The position numbers and the translations under genes are program-made. This document shows, in pieces, positions 1-8,708 of a stretch of 64,000 bases of DNA (positions are counted from its first letter, which is position 1; each line of letters starts with the position of its first letter). A model generated the notes under the pieces. It made no database searches, was not told the DNA's origin, and saw nothing but the letters and a program-made list of their open reading frames with translations. Source of the DNA: Cognatazoarcus sp050305135 (GTDB taxonomy: Bacteria; Pseudomonadota; Gammaproteobacteria; Burkholderiales; Rhodocyclaceae); contig JBNLET010000126.1 in assembly GCA_050305135.1 (NCBI GenBank), forward strand, positions 1-64,000. The letters are read 5' to 3'.

Positions 1-1221
1 TTCGTAGGGGTCGAATGCGATCTGGCGGTCGAGGCTCAGGTTGCAGATGCCGATGGCGTTGAGCTCGAGCTTCTTCGCCGCCACGTGCTCCATCGTGTTC
101 ACGTTCATCTGGTGCTTGATCTCGGTGACCGTGGCGGTGACGGTCTTGGCGCCGATCTTCAACAGGTAGTTGCGGCCCGGCAGCATCGCTTCCTCGTGCA
201 TCCAGACCAGGGCCGCCTCGAACTGGTCCGAGGTGCCGGCCGGCGCCTCGGCGGTCGAGATCACGTCGCCGCGCGAGATGTCGATCTCGTCGGCCAGCGT
301 CAGCGTGATCGACTGGCCGGCCACGGCCTGCTCCAGGTCGCCGTCGTGGGTCACGATGCGGGCCACCGAGCTGCTCTTGCCGGAGGGCTGCACACGGATC
401 GGGTCGCCGACCTTGACCACGCCGCCGGCGACCGTGCCGGCGAAGCCGCGGAAATCCAGGTTCGGCCGGTTGACCCACTGCACCGGCATGCGGAACGGAC
501 CCTTCTGCAGGCGCTCTTCGTCGATCTCGACGGTCTCCAGGTAGCCCATCAGCGTCGTGCCGTGGTACCACGGCATCGCTTCGGACGGGGCCACGATGTT
601 GTCGCCCTTGAAGGCCGACATCGGGATGAAGGTGACGTCCTCGATGCCGATCTGGGCCGCGAAGGCGCGGTAGTCCTCGACGATCTTGCGGTAGGTGGAC
701 TCGGCGTAGCCGACCAGGTCCATCTTGTTGATCGCCACCACCACGTGGTGGATGCCGATCAGCCGCACCAGGTAGCTGTGACGGCGGGTCTGGGTCAGGA
801 TGCCCTTGCGGGCATCCACCATCAGCACCGCCACGTCGGCGGTGGACGCGCCGGTGACCATGTTGCGGGTGTATTGCTCGTGCCCCGGCGTGTCGGCAAC
901 GATGAACTTGCGTCGGTCGGTGGAGAAGAAGCGGTAGGCGACGTCGATCGTGATGCCTTGCTCGCGTTCGGCCGCCAGGCCGTCCACCAGCAGCGCGAAG
1001 TCGATCTCCTCGCCCTGGGTGCCGTACTTCCTGGAGTCGGCCTCCATCGCCGCCAACTGGTCCTCGAACAGCATCTTGGATTCATACAGCAGGCGGCCGA
1101 TCAGCGTGCTCTTGCCGTCGTCCACGCTGCCGCAGGTGATGAAGCGCAGCAGGCTCTTGTGTTCGTGGCTCTTCAGGTACTGCTCGATGTCGGAAGCGAT
1201 CAGGTCGGATACGTGGGCCAT
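1..1221 (-). CDS. cysN: Sulfate adenylyltransferase subunit 1 (GTPase), C-terminus cut by window edge
   Basis: CysN is the GTPase subunit of ATP sulfurylase. With CysD it converts sulfate and ATP to adenosine 5'-phosphosulfate in the cytoplasm. Reading leftward from ATG at 1221, the translation shows the P-loop GSVDDGKSTL near residue 31, the switch DTPGHEQYTRN and NKMDL, followed by the beta-barrel domains. About 407 residues are present, and the frame is still open at base 1. The C-terminus is therefore missing, and I cannot tell whether a CysC (APS kinase) domain is fused there. It lies 57 bases downstream of cysD and is surely co-transcribed with it. Confidence 0.95.
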   Translation of the reverse strand, partial: MAHVSDLIASDIEQYLKSHEHKSLLRFITCGSVDDGKSTLIGRLLYESKMLFEDQLAAMEADSRKYGTQGEEIDFALLVDGLAAEREQGITIDVAYRFFSTDRRKFIVADTPGHEQYTRNMVTGASTADVAVLMVDARKGILTQTRRHSYLVRLIGIHHVVVAINKMDLVGYAESTYRKIVEDYRAFAAQIGIEDVTFIPMSAFKGDNIVAPSEAMPWYHGTTLMGYLETVEIDEERLQKGPFRMPVQWVNRPNLDFRGFAGTVAGGVVKVGDPIRVQPSGKSSSVARIVTHDGDLEQAVAGQSITLTLADEIDISRGDVISTAEAPAGTSDQFEAALVWMHEEAMLPGRNYLLKIGAKTVTATVTEIKHQMNVNTMEHVAAKKLELNAIGICNLSLDRQIAFDPYE

Positions 1222-1278
1222 GTCAATCGGTCTCAATTCGTTGGTCTGGGCGGCGTGCTCGGGGCGCGGGGCGCACCG

Positions 1279-2178
1279 TCAGAAGTAGCCTTCCTGCTTC
1301 TTCTTCTCCATCGAGCCGGCCGAGTCGTGGTCGATGACCCGGCCCTGGCGCTCGGAGGTCTTGGTCAGCAGCATCTCCTGGATGATCCGCGGCAGCGTGT
1401 CGGCCTCGGACTCGACCGCGCCGGTGAGCGGATAGCAGCCCAGCGTGCGGAAGCGCACCTTGCGCATCATCGGCACCTCGCCCGGCTGCAGCGGCATGCG
1501 CTCGTCGTCCACCATGATCAGCGTGCCGTCGCGCTCCACCACCGGGCGCTCGGCCGAGTAGTAGAGCGGTACGATCGGGATGTTTTCCAGGTAGATGTAC
1601 TGCCAGATGTCGAGCTCGGTCCAGTTCGACAGCGGGAACACCCGCATCGATTCGCCCTTGTGCTTGCGGGCGTTGTAGAGCTTCCACAATTCCGGCCGCT
1701 GGCTCTTCGGGTCCCAGCGGTGCTGGGCGGTGCGGAACGAGAAGATGCGCTCCTTGGCGCGCGATTTCTCCTCGTCGCGGCGGGCACCGCCGAAGGCGGC
1801 GTCGAAACCGTACTTGTCGAGGGCCTGCTTGAGGCCTTCGGTCTTCATGATGTCGGTGTGGATCGCGGAGCCGTGGGTGAAGGGGTTGATGCCTTTCGCG
1901 AGCCCCTCGGGGTTCACGTGCACCAGCAGTTCCAGCCCCAGTTCCTTCACCATGCGGTCGCGGAAACGGTACATGTCCTGGAACTTCCAGGTGGTGTCCA
2001 CGTGCAGCAGCGGGAACGGCGGCTTGGCCGGGAAGAAGGCCTTCATCGCCAGGTGCAGCATCACCGCGCTGTCCTTGCCGATCGAGTAGAGCATCACCGG
2101 GTTCTCGGCCTCGGCGGCGACTTCGCGCATGATGTGGATGCTCTCGGCTTCCAGTCGCTGCAGGTGAGTCAGTGTCAT
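1279..2178 (-). CDS. cysD: Sulfate adenylyltransferase subunit 2
   Basis: CysD is the catalytic PP-loop subunit of ATP sulfurylase and works with CysN. The 299-residue product from ATG 2178 has the family's usual length. It carries the PP-loop SIGKDS at residues 32-37, the GGARRDEEKSRAKER stretch, and a C-terminus ending KKKQEGYF. The start is set by family length and by AGAGGA at 2184-2189, five bases upstream. The reading frame has no stop upstream and continues to about 3063 through a transposase-derived domain (next entry). A longer fusion protein is therefore possible, but internal initiation at 2178 is more likely. Confidence 0.95.
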   Translation of the reverse strand: MTLTHLQRLEAESIHIMREVAAEAENPVMLYSIGKDSAVMLHLAMKAFFPAKPPFPLLHVDTTWKFQDMYRFRDRMVKELGLELLVHVNPEGLAKGINPFTHGSAIHTDIMKTEGLKQALDKYGFDAAFGGARRDEEKSRAKERIFSFRTAQHRWDPKSQRPELWKLYNARKHKGESMRVFPLSNWTELDIWQYIYLENIPIVPLYYSAERPVVERDGTLIMVDDERMPLQPGEVPMMRKVRFRTLGCYPLTGAVESEADTLPRIIQEMLLTKTSERQGRVIDHDSAGSMEKKKQEGYF

Positions 2179-3063
2179 GGGGGTCCTCTTCGAGTGTCTG
2201 CGCGTGGCGATCTGCTCGTCCGCGCCGTTGTTCCGTCGCCCGTCGTCGGCCGGGTCGAAGGCCGGTGCCTGCACCAGGCGGAGCGCTGTCCGTTCCCTGC
2301 GGAGCCAGGCTTGAAGTTCTTCAATCCGATCGGTCGCGGCGCCGCGAAAGATCACGACCGTCGGCCGCGCCGTCTCGCGCCGCAGGCGGGACAGGAAGTC
2401 GATCAGCACATTGGCCGACAGCGCTTCGCGCGAGACGATCCAGCGCATGCGTCCGCGCGCGTCGTGGGCGTAGATCTGGCGGGCGCCGCCCGGCACCGCC
2501 TGCTCGCCGGCCCAGAACAGCCGGGCGCCGTCGCGGCGCGCATTATCTGTGATCCGCAGATAGTCCGCATCCATCCACTGCAGCGCGGCCTTCGATCGGC
2601 TGTTGCGCGCTTCGGCCTGCGGATCCGGGGCGCTCAGGCCCCAGTCCGCCAGGTAGCTGGCCACCGTACGTTCGGTCACTTCGATGCCGTGGGCGGCCTG
2701 CAGCCAGTCGCGCACGACGGCGTTGTTCCACAGCATCACGTCGGCGCCGGCCGATTCCGGCGGCACCTCCAGCAGGGCGTGCCGGATGCGGTCCTCGGTC
2801 TCGCCCTGCAGCAAGCGGCCGCCGCCCTGCCGGCGTCCGCGCGGGCGGACGTCCACCGCTTCCCAGCCGCCGGCCTCGAAGGCCTTGCAGGCGCTGATGA
2901 TGGTCGGCGCCGAAAGACCGGTATGCTCGCTCACGCCGGCCAGTGTGACGCCCTGCCGGCGCAGTTCGACGGCGCGTCGGCGGCGGGCGTTCAACTGGCG
3001 GGTGGTGAGATGCTTTCCGTTCAAGGTCGTGACGAATGCTGCGGTGCCCGGAATATTAAACAA
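2179..3063 (-). CDS. IS630-type transposase-derived HTH protein, open in frame into cysD
   Basis: About 295 codons upstream of cysD and in its frame encode an N-terminal helix-turn-helix (LAGVSEHTGLSAPTI), a second winged helix (TERTVASYLADWGL) and an RNase H-like region as in IS630/Tc1 transposases. The catalytic acids look lost: the usual ADE motif reads AGE (LFWAGEQ), and the usual LxxD motif reads VVIFRGAA. There is no stop between this part and cysD, and I see no terminal inverted repeats. The most upstream start is TTG at 3063; TTG at 3024 is an alternative, and neither has a good ribosome-binding site. It may be a domesticated DNA-binding regulator at the divergent cysQ promoter, or a decayed element. 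Function is not established. Confidence 0.6.
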
Positions 3064-3150
3064 TTGCGCGACTGGATTCGGCTTTAAACATATAACTACA
3101 ATGAATTTTGCCGCGTTGCGGCAGACTTCGGACTCTTACGGGATGGTGCG
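3064..3150. promoter_or_regulatory. AT-rich divergent promoter region, HTH-cysDN versus cysQ
   Basis: This short intergenic stretch is clearly richer in A+T than its surroundings (ATATTAAACAATTG just inside the left gene, and TTTAAACATATAACTACAATG near 3083-3103). It separates the leftward cysDN unit from the rightward cysQ unit and must hold both promoters. TATAAC near 3093 could be a -10 element for cysQ. A CysB-type activator or the adjacent HTH protein would be expected to act here. I cannot define an operator by eye. Confidence 0.45.
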
Positions 3151-3918
3151 ATGAGCGAATACGAGGCCTTGCTCGACAAGGTGATTCCGCTGGTGCGGGC
3201 GGCGGGCGAAGTGGTCATGGCAGTGTATGCCACCGATTTCGGCGTGCGGGGCAAGGACGATGCCTCGCCGGTTACCGAGGCGGACGAGAAGGCCGAGGCG
3301 CTGATCGTGCCGGCTTTGCAGCAGATACTGCCGGGCGTGCCGGTGGTGGCGGAGGAGGCCGTCGCGGCCGGACAGGTGCCCGAGGTCGGCGAGCGATTCT
3401 GGCTGGTGGATCCGCTCGACGGGACGAAGGAATTCATCAGCCGCAACGGCGAATTCACCGTCAACGTGGCCCTCGTCGAGCGTGGCAAGCCGGTGCTGGG
3501 GGTGGTGTTGGCGCCGGCGCTGGAGCGCCTCTACGCAGGTGCCCGGGATGCCGGCGCCTTCGTCGAGGACAGGCAGGGTCGCCGCCGGATCCGGGTGCGC
3601 CAAGTGCCGGAGGCGGGACTGACGGTGGTCGCCAGCCGCTCCCATGGCGATGCCGAGGCGCTGGCGCGCTTCCTCGACGGGCGCAAGGTGGCCGAGACAC
3701 GCAGCGCGGGCTCTTCGCTGAAGATCTGCCTGGTGGCCTCGGCCGAGGCCGACGTCTATCCGAGGCTCGGCCGCACGATGGAATGGGACATCGCCGCCGG
3801 CCACGCGGTGTTGTCGGCGGCCGGCGGGCGCCTGTTGCGGCTGGACGGCGACGACCTTGGCTACGGCAAGCCCGGCTTCGACAATCCGCATTTCGCGGCC
3901 TGGGGCGAGCACGACTGA
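3151..3918 (+). CDS. cysQ: 3'(2'),5'-bisphosphate nucleotidase CysQ
   Basis: CysQ hydrolyses 3'-phosphoadenosine 5'-phosphate (and PAPS) and so clears the by-product of sulfate reduction. The 255-residue protein belongs to the inositol monophosphatase fold. The metal-binding pair EE is at residues 68-69, DPLDGT at 87-92, and a C-terminal WDIAAGHAVL motif is present. ATG 3151 gives the usual family length. It is divergent from cysDN and four bases upstream of a permease gene, so it fits a sulfate assimilation locus. Confidence 0.93.
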   Translation: MSEYEALLDKVIPLVRAAGEVVMAVYATDFGVRGKDDASPVTEADEKAEALIVPALQQILPGVPVVAEEAVAAGQVPEVGERFWLVDPLDGTKEFISRNGEFTVNVALVERGKPVLGVVLAPALERLYAGARDAGAFVEDRQGRRRIRVRQVPEAGLTVVASRSHGDAEALARFLDGRKVAETRSAGSSLKICLVASAEADVYPRLGRTMEWDIAAGHAVLSAAGGRLLRLDGDDLGYGKPGFDNPHFAAWGEHD

Positions 3919-3922
3919 GTCG

Positions 3923-5650
3923 ATGACGGCCTGGCTGGTTCTTGCTGCGCTGCTGGTGCTGCTGGCCGGGCTGGTGAGCGGGCGCTTTTCGCCGCTCATC
4001 GCGTTTCCGGCCTGGGCCGGTGGCTTCTACCTGAGCGGTGTGATCGAACAGCAGCAACTGCTCGACAGCTTTGCGAACCCGGCCCTGGCGACGCTGGTGC
4101 TGCTGATGCTGGCCTCGCTGGCGCTGGAGCGGGCGCCATTGCTGGATCTCTTGTCGTCGGGCCTGATGAAGGGCTCCGAGCGGCTGGCGGTGCTGAAGCT
4201 GTCCGTCTCGACCGCGCTGTGCTCGGCCTTCCTGAACAACACCGCGGTCGTCGGCACGATGTTGGGTGCGGTCAGCAGCCAGCGCCGGCACCCGCCCTCG
4301 CGGCTGCTGTTGCCACTCTCCTACGCCGCGATCCTGGGCGGCATCGTCACGCTGGTCGGCACGTCCACCAATCTGGTGATCAATTCCTTCGTCGTCGCGG
4401 CCGGCCTGCCAGCGCTGCAGATGTTCGACTTCGCCTTGGTCGGGGTGCCGTTGGCGGTGCTGTGCATCGCGGCGCTGCTGGCTTCCTCCGCATTGTTGCC
4501 CAGGCGCCGTCGAGACGAGCGCGGCAGCGGCCAGCGCTACTTCCTCGAGGCACGGGTGCGGGCCGATTCCCCGCTGGTCGGGCGCAGCATCGAAGAGAAC
4601 CGGATGCGTAGCCTGGAGGGCCTGTTCCTGGTCGAGATCCTGCGCGGCGAGCGCCTGCTGTCGCCGGTCGGGCCAAACGAAGTGCTGCAGGCGGGCGACA
4701 TGCTGATCTTCGCCGGCGAGCTGGGGCGCGTGCAGGCGCTCGAACGCTTCGCCGGCCTGGAGCTGTTCGGCAACCAGGCGGATGCGCTGCTGCGTTCCAA
4801 CCTGGTCGAAGCGGTCATCGCCAGCGGCTCGGAACTGGCCAACCGCACGCTGCGCGAGGTGGATTTCCGCACCATGTTCGATGCCGGCGTGGTGGCCATC
4901 CGCCGTGGCGACCGACCCTTGACCGGTCAGCTCGGGCGGATACCGCTGCGCGTCGGCGATGCGCTGCTGCTGGCGACCGGGCCGGACTTCAGCCAGCACC
5001 GCAACATCGACCGGAATTTCCACCTGCTCGGCGCGACGCCGATGCGCCCGCGGCTTTCGGCCGCCGAGACCCGGCTCGCGCTGGGGCTGTTTGCCGCCGT
5101 GCTGGCGCTGTCCGCGCTGCAGCTGCTGCCGCTGCTGGGCGGACTGATGCTGCTGCTGGCGGCGCTGATCGGCCGCGGCGTGCTGACGCTGGGCGAGATG
5201 CGGCGCCGATTCCCGTTCGAGTTGATCCTGGTCATCGGCTCGGCGCTGGCGGTGGCCGTCGCGCTGGAGAATTCCGGTGCCGCCGCGCTGCTGGCGCAGG
5301 GCGTGCTGTCGCTGACCGGAACCGACCATGCCTGGGCGGCGCTGACCGGAATCTACCTGCTGACGGCCTTGCTGACCGAACTGGTGTCGAACGCCGCTGC
5401 CGCGGCGCTGGTGTTTCCACTGGCGCTCAGTGCGGCCCGCAGCCTGGGCGTCGATCCGATGCCGTTCGTGATGACGGTCGCCTATGGCGCGAGCGCCTGC
5501 TTCCTGATGCCTTTCGGCTACCAGACCCACCTTATGGTCTACTCGGCAGGGCACTACGGCGTGCGCGACTATCTGCGCGTCGGGACCCCAATCGCGCTCT
5601 GCTACGGCCTCGGCGTGATCGGCCTGGTGCCCGTTATCTTCCCTTTCTGA
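3923..5650 (+). CDS. SLC13-family anion permease with two RCK-C (TrkA-C) domains, probable sulfate transporter
   Basis: The 575-residue inner-membrane protein has an N-terminal hydrophobic half with the SLC13/CitM signature GTSTNLVIN. Two soluble RCK-C domains follow at about residues 200-290 and 290-370, and then a second hydrophobic half containing TELVSNAAAAAL. This layout is that of bacterial SLC13 permeases for sulfate or dicarboxylates. The adjacent cysQ and cysDN favour sulfate. ATG 3923 lies four bases after the cysQ stop, so the two are likely an operon. The substrate is inferred from context only. Confidence 0.8.
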   Translation: MTAWLVLAALLVLLAGLVSGRFSPLIAFPAWAGGFYLSGVIEQQQLLDSFANPALATLVLLMLASLALERAPLLDLLSSGLMKGSERLAVLKLSVSTALCSAFLNNTAVVGTMLGAVSSQRRHPPSRLLLPLSYAAILGGIVTLVGTSTNLVINSFVVAAGLPALQMFDFALVGVPLAVLCIAALLASSALLPRRRRDERGSGQRYFLEARVRADSPLVGRSIEENRMRSLEGLFLVEILRGERLLSPVGPNEVLQAGDMLIFAGELGRVQALERFAGLELFGNQADALLRSNLVEAVIASGSELANRTLREVDFRTMFDAGVVAIRRGDRPLTGQLGRIPLRVGDALLLATGPDFSQHRNIDRNFHLLGATPMRPRLSAAETRLALGLFAAVLALSALQLLPLLGGLMLLLAALIGRGVLTLGEMRRRFPFELILVIGSALAVAVALENSGAAALLAQGVLSLTGTDHAWAALTGIYLLTALLTELVSNAAAAALVFPLALSAARSLGVDPMPFVMTVAYGASACFLMPFGYQTHLMVYSAGHYGVRDYLRVGTPIALCYGLGVIGLVPVIFPF

Positions 5651-5691
5651 GCCGGGGCGCGTGCTGTCCGGCAACAACCGGAGCGCTGGCG

Positions 5692-6024
5692 ATGGCCGGA
5701 TTCGAACCCTATTCCCATGATGCCGAAGCGATCGAGCGCGAAATCGTCAATCGCGGCGTGGTGCTGGGCATCGACTGGGACGACGAGGTCCAGGTGCGCA
5801 CCCTGGCGCGCGAACTGCTCGACGGCGGCGCCGATCACGTGCAGGCGCTGGCCCGCTCGCACGACCCACGGCAGCGGGCGCGCGGCCAGTTGTTCGCGTT
5901 CGCGATCCTGATGCAACAGACGATGGCGGAGAGTGCGGGCAGCGGTATCCACACCCACGGCGGCCCGGTGTGGAAGGCGCTGGGGCGCGCGCTGATCGTC
6001 GAGGCGGAGCTGCGGCGCAGCTAG
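5692..6024 (+). CDS. Hypothetical protein, 110 residues
   Basis: This small soluble, acidic protein has no signal peptide or membrane segment. It begins MAGFEPYSHDAEAIEREIVN and is largely helical by appearance. I do not recognise the family. It starts 41 bases after the permease stop in the same direction and may end the cysQ operon. Sustained codon bias (third-position G/C) supports a real gene. Confidence 0.6.
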   Translation: MAGFEPYSHDAEAIEREIVNRGVVLGIDWDDEVQVRTLARELLDGGADHVQALARSHDPRQRARGQLFAFAILMQQTMAESAGSGIHTHGGPVWKALGRALIVEAELRRS

Positions 6025-6053
6025 CATATATGCCTATGTCGTTGTTGGTAGAG

Positions 6054-6071
6054 ATTTGCATTAATGCAAAT
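6054..6071. promoter_or_regulatory. 18-bp perfect palindrome upstream of the PEP-CTERM gene
   Basis: ATTTGCATTAATGCAAAT is a perfect 18-base palindrome in an AT-rich pocket (about 6025-6085), inside an otherwise GC-rich sequence. It lies 68 bases upstream of the start of the PEP-CTERM protein gene. It looks like an operator for a homodimeric regulator rather than a terminator, because it has no GC stem or T-run. Confidence 0.6.
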
Positions 6072-6138
6072 TAGATAATTTAATGCCTCCTGCGGAAGGC
6101 CGCGACGGCCTGTCCGGTATTTCGAACAGGAGGATGAC

Positions 6139-6894
6139 ATGCGAAGAAGCCTACTTGCCGCCGCGGCAGCCGTCTGCAGCACGTGCACGTATGCGCTGGA
6201 TTCCGGCGACCTGGCGTTTACTGCCTTCAATGCCGACGAGGACGGTTGGGCCGTCGTGGCGCTGACCGATCTGGCCGCCGGCACGACGATCCACTTCACC
6301 GAGCGCGGCTGGGACGGCAATTCGGGCCGTTTCCTGGGCCGCGAAGCCAGCTACACCTGGTTGCTGGACGGCGGCGACGTCGCGGCGGGAAGCGTCGTTC
6401 GCTTCGCCGCGGTGAACAGTGCCTCGCGCAGCGCCTCGAGCGGTAGTCTGAGCGCATCCGGTACGGCCAATCTGAGTGCCAGCGGGGAGAGCCTGTTCGC
6501 CTACCTGGGCGCGACGCCCGATGCCCCGGACGGCTTTCTGGCCGCCTTGTCCACCGAGGGCTTCAGCGGCGGCCAGTTGTTCGCCACCGGTCTGGCGCCG
6601 GGCAGCGGCGCGATCGCTCTGCCGGACGGTGCGGACTATGCGGAATACACCGGGCCGCGCAGTGGTGCGGCGAGCTTCGCCGACTACGGCGGGCTGATCA
6701 ACGACGCCGCGAACTGGCTCGCCGAGACGAGCGGCGATTTCTCTTCCCGCGCACCGCAACTGGGTGTGTTCGAAGTCGCCGCCGCGCCGGTGCCGGAGCC
6801 TTCGTCCTACGCGGTGCTGCTGGCCGGCCTGACCTGCCTGGTGGCCACGGCCCGCTGCCGCGCGGCTCAGCGGCACGGGGCGGAGCGCTGCTGA
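6139..6894 (+). CDS. Secreted PEP-CTERM sorting-signal protein
   Basis: The 251-residue protein has an N-terminal signal peptide (MRRSLLAAAAAVCSTCTYA). Its body of about 190 residues resembles lamin-tail-like secreted domains (GDLAFTAFNADEDGWAVVAL, and an IHFTERGWDG stretch). The C-terminus has the exosortase signal VPEPSSYAVLLAGLTCLVA followed by an Arg/Cys-rich tail. PEP-CTERM proteins are processed by exosortase EpsH/XrtA and exported, often into the extracellular matrix. No exosortase gene is in the window. AGGAGG at 6129-6134 supports ATG 6139. The role is unknown; the gene is preceded by a conspicuous palindrome. Confidence 0.85.
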   Translation: MRRSLLAAAAAVCSTCTYALDSGDLAFTAFNADEDGWAVVALTDLAAGTTIHFTERGWDGNSGRFLGREASYTWLLDGGDVAAGSVVRFAAVNSASRSASSGSLSASGTANLSASGESLFAYLGATPDAPDGFLAALSTEGFSGGQLFATGLAPGSGAIALPDGADYAEYTGPRSGAASFADYGGLINDAANWLAETSGDFSSRAPQLGVFEVAAAPVPEPSSYAVLLAGLTCLVATARCRAAQRHGAERC

Positions 6895-6915
6895 AGGCGT
6901 CGCCTTGCCGCCGTG

Positions 6916-8178
6916 TCACGGCGAGGGCAGCGGTGCTTCGCCCTGCAGCAGATCTTCGATGGTTTCGCGGCGGCGGGCGAGGAATACCCGATCGCCGTCC
7001 ACGACAACCTCTGCCGCCCGTGGCCGGGTGTTGTAGTTGGAACTCATCGTCATGCCGTAGGCGCCGGCCGAGAGCAGCGCCAGCAGGTCGCCGCTGCCGA
7101 CCGCGAGCATACGGTCGCGGGCCAGGAAATCGCCGCTCTCGCAGATCGGGCCGACGATGTCGTAGCGGGCCGCCGGTAGCGTGGCATCGCCGACGGCCAC
7201 GGCCTCGTGGTAGGCGTCGTAGAGCGCCGGGCGCGCCAGATCGTTCATCGCGGCGTCGACCACGGCGAAGTTCTTCTCGACGCCGTGCTTGAGCAACTCG
7301 ATCCGGGTCAGCAGCAGGCCGGCGTTGCCGACCAGCGAGCGGCCGGGCTCGAAGCACAGCGTCTCGGACCTGCCGCGGAAGAGGGCCAGCAACGGCGCCA
7401 GGTAGTCGGCCACGGCCGGCGGCTTTTCGCCCTGGTAGCGGATCCCCAGGCCACCCCCCAGGTCGATGTGTTCGAGCCGGATGCCGTCGGCCGCCAGCCG
7501 ATCGACCAGGGTGAGGATCTTGGCGGCAGCTTCGGCGACCGGCGCCGGATCGAGCAACTGCGAGCCGATGTGGCAGGCGATGCCGCAGACCTCCAGCGAG
7601 GCGTTGTCGCGCGCCCTGCGATAGAGCGCGACGGCTTCGTCGAACGGCACGCCGAACTTGTTGCTGCGCAGTCCGGTCGAGATGTACGGATGGGTCTTCG
7701 GGTCCACGTCGGGGTTGACGCGAAACGCGATCGGCGCCCTGCGGCCGAGTTCGGCGGCGATGTCGGCAATGGTGTCGAGTTCGGCGGCGGACTCGATGTT
7801 GAAGCAGCGGATGCCGGCCTGCAGGGCCGCGACGATCTCGTCGCGCCGCTTGCCGACGCCGGAGAACACGACCCGTTCGGCGCGGCCGCCAGCCGCCAGC
7901 ACTCGGCGCAGCTCGCCGCCCGAGACGATGTCGAAGCCGGCCCCGAGGCGGGCAAACAGGCTCAGCACCGCCAGGTTCGAGTTGGCCTTGACGGCATAGC
8001 AGATCATCGCATCGACGCCGGCCAGTGCGTCGGCATAGGCCCGGTAGGCGGAGCGCATCGTGCCGGCCGAGTACGCATACAGCGGCGTACCGTAGTCGCA
8101 GGCGAGGTCGGCGAGGGCGACGTCCTCCAGCATCAGGACGCCGCTTTCGCGGCGCAGGGTCGGAATCGGATAGTTCAT
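6916..8178 (-). CDS. lysA: Diaminopimelate decarboxylase
   Basis: LysA is the PLP enzyme that decarboxylates meso-diaminopimelate to L-lysine. The 420-residue product has the PLP-binding lysine in YAVKANSN (K64), HIGSQ, the phosphate-binding GGGLGI, and a C-terminal CESGD supplying residues across the dimer. ATG 8178 overlaps the stop of the upstream lptM gene (ATGA), so the two are translationally coupled. This lptM-lysA pairing, divergent from cyaY, is common in beta- and gammaproteobacteria. Confidence 0.97.
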   Translation of the reverse strand: MNYPIPTLRRESGVLMLEDVALADLACDYGTPLYAYSAGTMRSAYRAYADALAGVDAMICYAVKANSNLAVLSLFARLGAGFDIVSGGELRRVLAAGGRAERVVFSGVGKRRDEIVAALQAGIRCFNIESAAELDTIADIAAELGRRAPIAFRVNPDVDPKTHPYISTGLRSNKFGVPFDEAVALYRRARDNASLEVCGIACHIGSQLLDPAPVAEAAAKILTLVDRLAADGIRLEHIDLGGGLGIRYQGEKPPAVADYLAPLLALFRGRSETLCFEPGRSLVGNAGLLLTRIELLKHGVEKNFAVVDAAMNDLARPALYDAYHEAVAVGDATLPAARYDIVGPICESGDFLARDRMLAVGSGDLLALLSAGAYGMTMSSNYNTRPRAAEVVVDGDRVFLARRRETIEDLLQGEAPLPSP

Positions 8179-8324
8179 TGCGGGTCCGCCGGCGGTGCTT
8201 TGCTATGATCCGTCTGCCCGGCAGACTCGGGCCCGTGGCCCGCGGGCAGGTAGAGCGGACCCTTGATGCCGCAGCTCGCGAGCAGCGCGGTCAGCAGGCA
8301 GGTGAGCATTAGGCGGGCAGGCAT
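8175..8324 (-). CDS. lptM: Small lipoprotein LptM (YifL-like)
   Basis: This 49-residue lipoprotein gene starts at ATG 8324. The product has a short hydrophobic signal and the lipobox LLAS-C, followed by the diagnostic CGIKGPLYLP. LptM helps the LptD/LptE lipopolysaccharide translocon mature in the outer membrane. The stop overlaps the lysA start by one base (ATGA). Confidence 0.88.
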   Translation of the reverse strand: MPARLMLTCLLTALLASCGIKGPLYLPAGHGPESAGQTDHSKAPPADPQ

Positions 8325-8367
8325 GTCGTCGACTCAAAGCCGCGATGCTAACAGATGAGGGGTAGGG

Positions 8368-8691
8368 ATGGACGAGCTCGAATTCGGCCGGCTGGCCGAG
8401 GCGGAGATGGCCCGCATCGAGGCCGCGCTGGAGGCCTGCGGCGGCGACTTCGACGTGGACCTGCAGCCGGGCGGCGTGCTGGAGATCGAGTTCGATGACG
8501 GTTCGATGGTCGTCGTCAATCGGCACGCCGCGGCGCGCGAAATCTGGGTTGCCGCCAGGAGCGGCGGCTTTCATTTCGCACCGCGGGACGGCCGCTGGAT
8601 CTCGGCGCGCGACGGCAGCGAACTGTTCGAGTTGCTCGAGCGGGTCCTCTCGGAGCAATCCGGCGCGCCGGTCGAGCTGCCGCGGAAATAG
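8368..8691 (+). CDS. cyaY: Iron donor protein CyaY (frataxin)
   Basis: The 107-residue protein has the frataxin fold signature: an acidic N-terminal helix (DELEFGRLAEAEMARIEAAL), a strand block with VLEIEFDDGS and VVNRH, then IWVAA and GGFHF. CyaY binds iron and modulates IscS-dependent Fe-S cluster assembly in the cytoplasm. It is divergent from lptM-lysA, with 43 bases between them, and converges on mrcA. Confidence 0.95.
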   Translation: MDELEFGRLAEAEMARIEAALEACGGDFDVDLQPGGVLEIEFDDGSMVVVNRHAAAREIWVAARSGGFHFAPRDGRWISARDGSELFELLERVLSEQSGAPVELPRK

Positions 8692-8708
8692 CGGCCGCAG
8701 GTCCGGCG

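Noticed and set aside
85..3087. Very long open frame (1000 codons) on the plus strand opposite cysN/cysD
   Set aside because: It is the antisense of genuine cysN and cysD coding sequence in high-GC DNA, and its translation is Arg/His/Val-rich with no domain.
6046..6061. Sigma-54-like TTGGTAGAGATTTGCA upstream of the PEP-CTERM gene
   Set aside because: GG and GC are nine bases apart instead of ten, and the -24 box is poor.
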